From: an uncultured Pelagibacteraceae bacterium
GTDB taxonomy: Bacteria > Pseudomonadota > Alphaproteobacteria > Pelagibacterales > Pelagibacteraceae
Direction of reading: 5' to 3'
Length of the DNA stretch: 64,000 nucleotides
NCBI GenBank assembly: GCA_902567765.1
Contig: CACFNI010000003.1
Span: 1 to 64,000 of the forward strand
Below the pieces are notes generated by a model. It was not told the DNA's origin and ran no database searches. It saw only the letters and a list, made by a program, of their open reading frames with translations. Made by a program: the position numbers and the translations under genes. Below, piece by piece: positions 56,071 through 63,403 of this stretch (its first letter is position 1; each line of letters opens with the position of its first letter).

Positions 56071-57262
56071 TAAATTTTAAAATTAAACTATGTATAGTTT
56101 TGATATTATTTATTTTTAACCCTTGATGACATCCAATTAAAATCCCATTCTTCATAATATAATCAGCATTTTTTAAAGAATTAATTTTATTTTTTTTTGA
56201 TATTAAATAGCTAAATCCAGGATGTCTTAAAATGTTCCCACTGAAAATCGGCCTTGTTTGAACTAAATTTTTTTCAAGATAAATCTGTAACTTTTTTCTG
56301 TTAAAGTACTTATTTTCTTTGATTATAATTGGGTAGGCTAAAAAGTTTGTTGATACATTTTTTAGTAATTTTGGAGTTATGAAAAATTTTTTAAACTTTT
56401 TAAAAAAATTTAAATGCATAAAAAAATACTTATTTCTTAAAGAAGAAAACTTTCTAAATTTCTTTAATTGCTCAAGACCAAAAGAGGCGCTTATTTCTGA
56501 GGGCTCAAAGTTATAACCAATATCTTGAAAAACAAATTTTTTATCATAATCATAACCTTTAAGTTTTATATTTAATCTTTTATTTATATTTTCAGAGTCT
56601 TTAATTAAAGACGAAGCTCTACCCCAGCTTCTTAAAATTTTTGCTTGTAAATAATATTTTTTGTCATTTGTTAAAAGGATTCCTCCATTACCTGCACAGC
56701 TAATGACATGTGAACCATAAAAACTTGTTATTGAAATATCGCTATATGAACCGGTCGTTTTTGTTCCTATTTTTGCACCCATTGTGTCTGCAGAGTCCTC
56801 TATAATTTTAAGTCTATGTTTTTTTGCAATTTTTTTAATTTCGCTCCAATTTGGAATGTTTCCAATTAAGTTTGGAATTAATAAAGCTTTAGTTTTTTTT
56901 GTTATTTTTTTTTCTAATAACTTTGTATCAATTTGTAGAGTTTCTACCTCAACATCCACGAATATAGGTTTTAAATTATTCAGAACTATTGAAGATACTG
57001 CAGTACCAAAATTTAATCCTGGTGTTATAACTTCGCTATTCTTTGGTAAGTTTAAAACTTTTAGCGCTAAAATTAGTGCCGAGGTTCCTGAGTTAACCAT
57101 TAACCCATACTTTTTAGAAAAAAATTTACAAATTTTCTTTTCAAATGAACCAACATTAAAACCCATTTGTGTTGTTTTTTTTAAAGTTTTTAGAACTGCA
57201 TTTATTTCTTCATTTCCATAGATATTCTTTCCATAAGAAATGAAATTTTTTTTTATACCCAT
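56051..57262 (-). CDS. DegT/RfbH-like PLP sugar dehydratase with His in place of Lys and no Fe-S cysteines
   Basis: 403 residues of aspartate-aminotransferase fold. TPGLNFGTAVSSIV, IIEDSADTMGAKIG (PLP-binding Asp156) and SITSFYGSHVISCAGNGGIL, where the residue that is Lys in sugar aminotransferases is His185. That swap marks 3-dehydratases such as RfbH/E1 and ColD. E1 enzymes also carry a [2Fe-2S] cluster in a cysteine-rich stretch just after the WGRD motif; here the stretch reads WGRASSLIKDSENINKR, with no cysteine. So deoxygenation at C3 is predicted, but by an Fe-S-free (ColD-like) route or a modified chemistry. Its neighbours are RfbF (10-bp overlap) and RfbG-like. Confidence 0.82.
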   Translation of the reverse strand: MGIKKNFISYGKNIYGNEEINAVLKTLKKTTQMGFNVGSFEKKICKFFSKKYGLMVNSGTSALILALKVLNLPKNSEVITPGLNFGTAVSSIVLNNLKPIFVDVEVETLQIDTKLLEKKITKKTKALLIPNLIGNIPNWSEIKKIAKKHRLKIIEDSADTMGAKIGTKTTGSYSDISITSFYGSHVISCAGNGGILLTNDKKYYLQAKILRSWGRASSLIKDSENINKRLNIKLKGYDYDKKFVFQDIGYNFEPSEISASFGLEQLKKFRKFSSLRNKYFFMHLNFFKKFKKFFITPKLLKNVSTNFLAYPIIIKENKYFNRKKLQIYLEKNLVQTRPIFSGNILRHPGFSYLISKKNKINSLKNADYIMKNGILIGCHQGLKINNIKTIHSLILKFIDKFNG

Positions 57263-57945
57263 GGCGCATTACCTTTCTTAAATAAATCATTTAAGAAATT
57301 TTTATCTCTTAGAGTATCAATAGGATGCCAAAAACCTTCATGTTTAAATGCCATAAGCTCTCCATCTTTTGATAAATTCTCTAATGGTTCTCTTTCAAAA
57401 ATACAGTCTTCTTTATCGTTTATATAATTAAAAACTTTTTTATTTAATACAAAAAATCCTCCGTTAATCCAACCTTCTGACAAGAAATCTTTTTCTTTAA
57501 ATTTTATTACTTTATCGTCTTTTAATGTTATGTGGCCAAATCTTGGTATGGGTCTTACTGCAGTTAAGGTTGCAATTTTGTTATTTTTTTTATGAAAAGA
57601 TAATAATTCATTAATGTTAACATTTGAAAGTCCATCCCCATATGTCATAAAAAAATTTTCATCATCATTTATAAATTCTTTAATTTTTTTAATTCTTGCT
57701 GCAGTTTGCGTATTTAAACCAGTATCAACAACTTGAATATTTTGCTCGTTTAAAAAATATTTCTCAATATTGTCTTTTTTATATCCTGCACAAATAACAA
57801 CTTTATCAAAATTAAATTTTCTAAAATGTTTTACAATATGTGAGATTATTGGATCTTCCCCAATTTTGATCATAGGTTTTGGAAGTTGATGAGTTTCTTC
57901 CGCCAATCTCGTCCCGAAACCTCCAGCTAATATAACAACTTTCAT
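57253..57945 (-). CDS. rfbF: Glucose-1-phosphate cytidylyltransferase-like enzyme RfbF
   Basis: 230 residues. Nucleotidyltransferase signature VILAGGFGTRLAEETHQLPK and PMIKIG, FMTYGDGLSNVNI (metal-binding Asp), TLTAVRPIPRFGHITL and EGWINGGFFVLNKKV match glucose-1-phosphate cytidylyltransferase; ILAGG...TRLAEET is the RfbF form. It makes CDP-glucose, which feeds the RfbG/RfbH steps encoded just downstream. Slightly shorter than the usual 257 residues. Confidence 0.87.
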   Translation of the reverse strand: MKVVILAGGFGTRLAEETHQLPKPMIKIGEDPIISHIVKHFRKFNFDKVVICAGYKKDNIEKYFLNEQNIQVVDTGLNTQTAARIKKIKEFINDDENFFMTYGDGLSNVNINELLSFHKKNNKIATLTAVRPIPRFGHITLKDDKVIKFKEKDFLSEGWINGGFFVLNKKVFNYINDKEDCIFEREPLENLSKDGELMAFKHEGFWHPIDTLRDKNFLNDLFKKGNAPWV

Positions 57946-57956
57946 TTAATTTTTAT

Positions 57957-59342
57957 TTACTTAACTTTTTGTTTTATTTTTGTATATAAAAAATTTAAGC
58001 CATATCCAAAAAAAATAGAAAAAAATATCTGATTTGTGACCATATATCTCCCTGTTCCTACCCAACCAAGTGCTGCAACAAAATATAAACAAATTAATAC
58101 AACGAAAAATGCAATTTTTTTTTCAAAAGAATTACCTTTTAGTAAAATTAAAATAAATCCTATTAAAGAAATAAGATAAATAAAAAATGAATAAATGATT
58201 TTATATTTTTGATATTTGTCAAAGTCTGGCAAGGACCAATATCTCTCAACAGTTTTATCATTTAAATATTCTGATTTTACTGCATCAACTGAAAATACAA
58301 GTGCCTGAAATGATTTCCAAATATGATATTTTGCGTAGAAAAAATAATTGTCCTTTAATAGATTTAAAAAATATCTATTTTTATACTTATAAACTTTTCT
58401 TACATCTTCGTAATTGTCCAAGTTAATATTATTTTCTTTTTTCCAATCATTTAAATCTATTTGTTTTTTTTTTTCAGCTTCTTCAGCGTTAATTTTCAAT
58501 TTATTAGATATAAGTTTTGTAGCTACATAGTGCCAATGTATTGTTAGTTGATGGAATGGCATCAGATAAAAAACTTTACTTTGCTTATAGTTAGAGTAAC
58601 CCACAAAAGATAAAATGATAAAATATCCAATGAAAATATATAAAGTAGGAACAAAAATTTTATTTTTGAGATAAATCAATAAATAAAAAAGTACAGGTAA
58701 TATTAGATAAATTGAAACATTTCTTTGCATATACATTACTCCAATAAACAATCCTAAAAAAAAATAGGAGTAATTTTTTCTTTTTTCCTGAAAAAAAAAT
58801 GAGAAAAATAATAAAAGCAAACTAAGGTATAATGATTCGGTCCAATAAGATGAATGATACTGAATTATATTTGGCTCTAGTGACAAAAATAAAATGATAA
58901 ATGCTACAGTAGACTTTGATTGTAACTTATTAACTATTTTTTTATAAAATAAAAACAAGCAAAAATAATAAAAAAGTGATTGTATTAATGGTATACCAAC
59001 TTTATAGTTTTTAAGTTTATAATCTCCATCTTCATTTTTTATTTCTTCATTTATTAAAATATAATAAATTGCAATTAATCTAGGATAAAGAAATGATCTA
59101 GTATATTCTGCTCCTGACTCCGTTATTGTTTTGCCACTTTTTATATCTGATTTAAATTTATGAGCATCCTTCCAATAAGCATTTATATCTGTTCTTAAAA
59201 TGTGATGGGTTTTTCCACCGTTGCTATTTATAAAATATTTATCAAATTTAATAGTATCATAAAAAGAATTGTAAATTGAATAAACTAATCCAATTATCAA
59301 AAAAAAATAAACTAGATTTTCAGATTTTATTTTATTTTCCAT
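57957..59342 (-). CDS. Polytopic membrane protein, probable GT-C type glycosyltransferase
   Basis: 461 residues with about ten membrane helices. The first periplasmic loop contains ILRTDINAYWKDAHKFKS, where the acidic pair is placed like the DE motif of PMT/ArnT-like GT-C enzymes. LEPNIIQYHSSYWTESLYLS is a typical conserved loop of this superfamily. It heads the minus-strand glycan operon, 11 bp before rfbF, and diverges from the tmRNA gene across 66 bp. Such enzymes use polyprenyl-phospho-sugar donors, which fits the donor-making genes nearby. The specific family is not identified. Confidence 0.65.
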   Translation of the reverse strand: MENKIKSENLVYFFLIIGLVYSIYNSFYDTIKFDKYFINSNGGKTHHILRTDINAYWKDAHKFKSDIKSGKTITESGAEYTRSFLYPRLIAIYYILINEEIKNEDGDYKLKNYKVGIPLIQSLFYYFCLFLFYKKIVNKLQSKSTVAFIILFLSLEPNIIQYHSSYWTESLYLSLLLLFFSFFFQEKRKNYSYFFLGLFIGVMYMQRNVSIYLILPVLFYLLIYLKNKIFVPTLYIFIGYFIILSFVGYSNYKQSKVFYLMPFHQLTIHWHYVATKLISNKLKINAEEAEKKKQIDLNDWKKENNINLDNYEDVRKVYKYKNRYFLNLLKDNYFFYAKYHIWKSFQALVFSVDAVKSEYLNDKTVERYWSLPDFDKYQKYKIIYSFFIYLISLIGFILILLKGNSFEKKIAFFVVLICLYFVAALGWVGTGRYMVTNQIFFSIFFGYGLNFLYTKIKQKVK

Positions 59343-59363
59343 TTTTAAAGAATTTTAAATTTA

Positions 59364-59379
59364 TTAAACAATTGTTTAA
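59364..59379. promoter_or_regulatory. Perfect 16-bp palindrome between divergent glycan operon and tmRNA
   Basis: TTAAACAATTGTTTAA is perfectly self-complementary and lies in the short divergent gap, overlapping the probable -35 region of the tmRNA promoter and 22 bp from the start of the gene at 57957-59342. It may be an operator; such AT palindromes can also arise by chance here. Confidence 0.35.
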
Positions 59380-59402
59380 ATTTATCTAACTATGTATATA
59401 AT
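59372..59402 (+). promoter_or_regulatory. ssrA promoter
   Basis: A perfect -10 hexamer TATAAT (59397-59402) lies 6 bp before the first base of the tmRNA 5' hairpin at 59409. TTGTTT at 59372-59377 could serve as -35 with a long 19-bp spacer; a GTTTAA two bases later would give 17. Confidence 0.55.
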
Positions 59403-59408
59403 AGTAAT

Positions 59409-59670
59409 GTTGGGTTTCCAACTATGACGATAAACGAATTTCGTAATAACCATTACGGACGTGGGGGCAGTACCCACCACCTCCACCAATTAAAACTATT
59501 GGGGGTGAATTAGGATCGACGGATGTCTAAAAGTTATTCTTTCGTTCGGTATTGTTCCGCCGAAACGGGCTAAATTATAATTGCAAATGATAAATTTGCT
59601 CTTGCTGCTTAATTAATTTATTAATTAAGTAACGGGGTTTTGGGGCACCTGGCAACAGAACGCCCCTTTT
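59409..59670 (+). ncRNA. ssrA: Circularly permuted two-piece tmRNA
   Basis: The acceptor piece comes first: hairpin GTTGG-GTTT-CCAAC (59409-59422), a T-stem GTGGG/CCCAC with loop GGCAGTA, and the 3' end CACCTCC-A-CCA at 59488. After a 12-nt spacer the coding piece starts at 59501 with GGGGGTG, which pairs with CACCTCC to form a 7-bp acceptor stem with the alanine-identity G3-U70 pair. GTTATT (59533-59538) can pair with AATAAC (59445-59450) of the acceptor piece, as helix P2. A pseudoknot-capable TTCGG...CCGAA follows. The tag frame at 59583-59612 encodes ANDKFALAA-stop, and the gene ends with a GGGGC/GCCCC stem and TTTT. It rescues stalled ribosomes and marks proteins for proteolysis. Confidence 0.95.
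59644..59667 (+). repeat. 24-bp direct repeat, tmRNA copy (attachment-site candidate)
   Basis: The 24 bases beginning GGCACCTGGCAACAGAAC inside the tmRNA 3' end recur exactly at 59857-59880. This copy is part of the terminal GGGGC/GCCCC stem. Repeats of a tmRNA 3' end are the usual trace of site-specific integration. Confidence 0.7.
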
Positions 59671-59683
59671 GATATGAATTAAT

Positions 59684-59857
59684 ATGAAAAATTTTAACAA
59701 TAATCAGAAAATTATATTGATAGGTATTATTGCTGTCTTTTTAATGTTTGTTGTTTATAACTTTTTTTTATCACCATTTGCTCAATGTGTGTCTGGGGCA
59801 GACAAATACATGGAAAAAGAAAAAGCAAAAGTTCTGTGTGGAAAGAAAGCACAATAG
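59684..59857 (+). CDS. 57-residue single-helix membrane protein with two cysteines
   Basis: Below the track cut-off. ATG at 59684 and TAG at 59855-59857. It has a short polar start, one membrane helix (IILIGIIAVFLMFVVYNFFL) and a small tail with two cysteines (AQCVSGADKYMEKEKAKVLC). The spaced Cys pair and clean topology suggest a genuine gene. It lies entirely between the two copies of the 24-bp repeat, and its stop codon uses the first base of the second copy. Function unknown. Confidence 0.6.
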   Translation: MKNFNNNQKIILIGIIAVFLMFVVYNFFLSPFAQCVSGADKYMEKEKAKVLCGKKAQ

Positions 59858-59880
59858 GCACCTGGCAACAGAACGCCCCT
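59857..59880 (+). repeat. 24-bp direct repeat, distal copy (attachment-site candidate)
   Basis: Exact copy of the tmRNA 3'-end segment at 59644-59667, 213 bp further on and 7 bp before the DprE1-like gene. The outer bases that complete the terminal stem in the tmRNA copy (GG before, TTT after) are not repeated, so it is not a working duplicate terminator. Confidence 0.7.
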
Positions 59881-59887
59881 ATAAAAA

Positions 59888-61192
59888 ATGAATTCATTTA
59901 AAACTATTTCTGGCTGGGGAGGATATCCTAAAACAAATTCAGAGGTCATATCACCTAGAAATATTGATGAATATAAAATAAATTTAAAAAAAACATTTAT
60001 TGCTAGGGGAAAAGGTCGTAGCTATGGAGATAGCGCTAATTATAAAACTGTCCTTCAAACAAGTTTTTTAGATAAAATTATCCACTTCGATAAAATAAAT
60101 GGTTTAATAACTTGCGAAGCAGGAATTACTATTAAGAAAATCTTAGAAAATATTGTTCCAACGGGATGGTTCATACCCGTTTCACCTGGTACAAGCTTTG
60201 CTACACTTGGAGGATCCATAGCTAGTGATGTGCATGGAAAAAATCATCATAGATCAGGTTCATTTGGAGAACATGTAAAAGATATTAAAATAATGTTGGG
60301 CAATGGAAATATTGAAAATATCTCTACTGAAAATAACTCTGATTTGTTTTACGCGACATGTGGAGGAATGGGATTGACCGGCGTTATTCTCTCAGCCACT
60401 ATAAAATTAATTTCAATAAAATCATCGCAAATAATTCAAACAGAACTAAAATCGAAATCATTAGAAGACACCTGTTCAATTTTTGAAGAAAATGATAAAG
60501 CTCAATATAGTGTTGCGTGGCTTGATTGCTTTGCAGAAGAAAAATCTATTGGCAAAGGCATAATAACATTAGGTGAACACAGTGAAAAAGGAAATTTAAA
60601 TTTTAATATTAAAAGAAAAGTTAATATATCTAAAAATTTCCCTTCATTTGTTTTAAATAAGTATTCTATATCAATATTTAATAAACTTTATTATGCATAT
60701 CATAAAAATAATAGAAAAAGATTGGTGCATTTATTTGATTATTTCTATCCATTAGATAAGATTAATAATTGGAATCGACTTTATGGAAAAAATGGTTTTA
60801 TTCAATATCAGTTTGTAATCCCAAATGATCAGATAGTTAAAAATCTTAAGCTTATATTTAAAAAAATTTCTGAATTTGGAATTAACCCTTTTTTAGGTGT
60901 ATTGAAAAAATTTGGAAAACAGAACGATAATTTATTATCATTCCCGATGTCAGGATATACATTAGCCATGGATATCAAAATAGATAAAAAATTATTTAAA
61001 AGTATTGAAGAGCTTGATAAGGTTGTGGCTAACTTAGGAGGAAGAATTTATTTAACAAAAGACTCTTTGATGAAAGAAGAAATATTTAAAAATAGTTATA
61101 CAAAATGGAAACAATTCGAAAAAATTAGAGAAAAATATGGTGCTATTAATAGATTTCGTTCTGATCAATCATTAAGACTAGGTTTAAAATGA
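59888..61192 (+). CDS. dprE1: FAD-dependent polyprenylphosphoryl-ribose 2-oxidase, DprE1-like
   Basis: 434 residues of VAO-type flavoprotein. FAD-binding ARGKGRSYGDSAN and PGTSFATLGGSIASDVHGKN, then FGEHVKDIKIM. The C-terminal SFPMSGYTLAMDIK and GGRIYLTKDS blocks align with mycobacterial DprE1; the catalytic-site Lys is kept, and the position of the benzothiazinone-reactive Cys387 is Ala360. It oxidises polyprenyl-phospho-ribose at C2. The gene overlaps the DprE2-like SDR by 4 bp. It belongs to the plus-strand unit starting after the distal repeat. Confidence 0.88.
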   Translation: MNSFKTISGWGGYPKTNSEVISPRNIDEYKINLKKTFIARGKGRSYGDSANYKTVLQTSFLDKIIHFDKINGLITCEAGITIKKILENIVPTGWFIPVSPGTSFATLGGSIASDVHGKNHHRSGSFGEHVKDIKIMLGNGNIENISTENNSDLFYATCGGMGLTGVILSATIKLISIKSSQIIQTELKSKSLEDTCSIFEENDKAQYSVAWLDCFAEEKSIGKGIITLGEHSEKGNLNFNIKRKVNISKNFPSFVLNKYSISIFNKLYYAYHKNNRKRLVHLFDYFYPLDKINNWNRLYGKNGFIQYQFVIPNDQIVKNLKLIFKKISEFGINPFLGVLKKFGKQNDNLLSFPMSGYTLAMDIKIDKKLFKSIEELDKVVANLGGRIYLTKDSLMKEEIFKNSYTKWKQFEKIREKYGAINRFRSDQSLRLGLK

Positions 61193-61926
61193 AAAAGATA
61201 TTAATTTTAGGAGCAACCTCTGCAATTGCTGAAAGTTGTGCAAAAATATGGGCCAGAAAAGGTGCAAGTCTATTTTTAGTTGGAAGAAATGAGGAAAAAT
61301 TAAATAAATTAAATTCTGATTTGAAATTAAATGGATCCAAAGAAATTTTTTCTTATTTAATGAATTTAAACACAATTGAAGAGCATAAAAAAATGTTAGA
61401 CATAGCACAAAATAAACTTGGCGATTTAAATATAATACTAATTGCTTATGGAAATTTACCTAATCAGGAAAATTGTGAGGAAGATGTGTCATCTACTTTA
61501 GATGAAATAAAAACAAATGCAATTTCTACAATTGCTCTTTTAACTGAAATATCGAAAAGATTATCAAAGAAAAAATCTGGAACAATTGCAGTAATTACCT
61601 CTGTAGCTGGAGATAGAGGTAGGGCTAGTAATTATGTTTATGGTAGTGCAAAAGCAATGGTAAGTACTTTTTTATCTGGTCTTAGACAAAGACTTGATAA
61701 GAGCAATATTTCTGTCGTAGATATAAAACCAGGATTCATTGATACTCCAATGACAAAAAATTATAAAAAAAATTTCCTATGGTCGTCCCCAGAAAAAATT
61801 TCTCCTAAAATTGTAAAAGCAATTGATAATGGAGAAAGTGAAATTTATGTTCCATCTTTCTGGAAAATAATTATGTTGGTTATAAAGTATATACCAGGCT
61901 TTATTTATAAAAAAATTCGCTTGTGA
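61189..61926 (+). CDS. dprE2: Short-chain reductase, DprE2-like
   Basis: 245-residue classical SDR. Cofactor motif ILGATSAIAESCAKIWARKG, catalytic ITSVAGDRGRASNYVYGSAK (Ser...YxxxK) and PGFIDTPMTKN. The GATSAIA start and the SVAGDRGR..NYVYGSAK block are typical of DprE2. It would reduce the 2-keto intermediate to polyprenyl-phospho-arabinose. It overlaps both neighbours, giving a tightly coupled dprE1-dprE2-membrane protein set. Confidence 0.88.
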   Translation: MKKILILGATSAIAESCAKIWARKGASLFLVGRNEEKLNKLNSDLKLNGSKEIFSYLMNLNTIEEHKKMLDIAQNKLGDLNIILIAYGNLPNQENCEEDVSSTLDEIKTNAISTIALLTEISKRLSKKKSGTIAVITSVAGDRGRASNYVYGSAKAMVSTFLSGLRQRLDKSNISVVDIKPGFIDTPMTKNYKKNFLWSSPEKISPKIVKAIDNGESEIYVPSFWKIIMLVIKYIPGFIYKKIRL

Positions 61927-63401
61927 TGAATAAAAAAATATTTTTATTTTCACTTGCCTTTTCTATTCTTCTTCCAACAATCAAAATTTTTTACTTTTCC
62001 AATCAAAATGTTTACCTCTTTCAAGCTTACATTTTAAACAATCCTAACATTCTCCAAAATGATTGGCTTTCAACTACAAAGGATGGAAATTATATTTTTT
62101 CCCAGTTCACCTTTTTTTTGATGGAAATAAATGAATATTTACCAAAATTTATAAACAAAGTTTTTGAAGTACTTTTTTTTTATTTTTTATTAAAAATTAT
62201 TTTTAATAACGAAGAAAAAAATAATCTAATTTTAATCTCAATAATATTGATATTAAGTATTATTGCATATTATTTAGGTATAGGTTTTAGTGGAATTAAA
62301 AATCAACATATATTAGGAGAAGTATACCAACCAAGTATATTTAATGTATTTTTTGTTACCAGTATTTATTTTTTTTTAAGAAAAAATTTTTATTTATCTA
62401 TATTTTTTCTAGCAATACCTCCATTATTTCATCCATCAATAATACCTACGGCAATAGTTTTAGGTTTTATTTATACCTTATTAACAATTAGAAAAGATTT
62501 AAAAAAAACAGTATTTTTTTTATTGTTAGGAATTTTGTTAATTTCACCATCTATTTTTTTTGCTTTCAAAAGTCAATTAAGTACCCCAGAAGATTTAAAA
62601 AATGCTCACGATATACTTGCGAATTTTAGAGTTCCTCACCACTCTGATATTAGTTTTTTAGGAAAAAGAGATATAGTCAGTTTTTTAATTTTAATTTTTG
62701 GATCGTTATTGTGTAATGATAAAAATCTTAAATTAATATTAATTCTTGGGCTTATCTATATTTTAATCTCTCTTTTTCTAGTAAGTTTCTTGCAATCAAA
62801 TACGATTAAATTGATGTTTTTGCACAGAATTAATGTTGTATTAATTCCAATAGCTTATTTAATTTTAATAAAAGAAACTTATAAATTTTTAAATAATAAA
62901 ATAAACTTATCCATTAAAATTGAAAAATTTAAAAAATTATCATATTCATTTTTTTATTTTATAATTACAATTTTATTTTTAATAAGTTTAAATATAAATA
63001 TAAATAATAATAATAAATTTGTCGAAAAATCAAAATTGGTTGGAACTTTTACAAATAACAAAAATATTTGGTTAGTTCAGTCAATTAAATCTCTTAAACC
63101 GGATATAATTTCTCAGCTTAGATTAAATTTCTCTCAACCATTATTTGTAGATTTTAAAACCCATCCAAGCAATCCTAAAGATATAATTCAGTGGAAAAAA
63201 AGAATTGATCTTGTTGACTCTTTTTTTAATTCAAAATCAAGTAAAGAATTTAGTTATAACTTAAATGAGATTTTAAAAATAAGCAGAATTGACTTTATAC
63301 TTTTTTCTAAATCTCATATGAATATTATTAAATGTAAGAATCAAAAAAAGTTCGTAGATAATTATATTTTAGTAGATATAAATAATTGCGATTTTGAATG
63401 A
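61926..63401 (+). CDS. Polytopic membrane protein in the DprE operon
   Basis: 491 residues with ten or more membrane helices. The ATG at 61926 overlaps the preceding TGA (TGATG); the track start is the GTG one codon earlier. Segments such as GEVYQPSIFNVFFVTSIYFF, IPPLFHPSIIPTAIVLGFIY and a C-terminal periplasmic part (IWLVQSIKSLKPDIISQLRL) look like surface-polysaccharide membrane proteins or GT-C enzymes. No clear family motif is seen. Co-translation with the DprE1/E2 genes suggests use or transfer of the arabinose donor. Confidence 0.6.
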   Translation: MNKKIFLFSLAFSILLPTIKIFYFSNQNVYLFQAYILNNPNILQNDWLSTTKDGNYIFSQFTFFLMEINEYLPKFINKVFEVLFFYFLLKIIFNNEEKNNLILISIILILSIIAYYLGIGFSGIKNQHILGEVYQPSIFNVFFVTSIYFFLRKNFYLSIFFLAIPPLFHPSIIPTAIVLGFIYTLLTIRKDLKKTVFFLLLGILLISPSIFFAFKSQLSTPEDLKNAHDILANFRVPHHSDISFLGKRDIVSFLILIFGSLLCNDKNLKLILILGLIYILISLFLVSFLQSNTIKLMFLHRINVVLIPIAYLILIKETYKFLNNKINLSIKIEKFKKLSYSFFYFIITILFLISLNININNNNKFVEKSKLVGTFTNNKNIWLVQSIKSLKPDIISQLRLNFSQPLFVDFKTHPSNPKDIIQWKKRIDLVDSFFNSKSSKEFSYNLNEILKISRIDFILFSKSHMNIIKCKNQKKFVDNYILVDINNCDFE

Positions 63402-63403
63402 TT

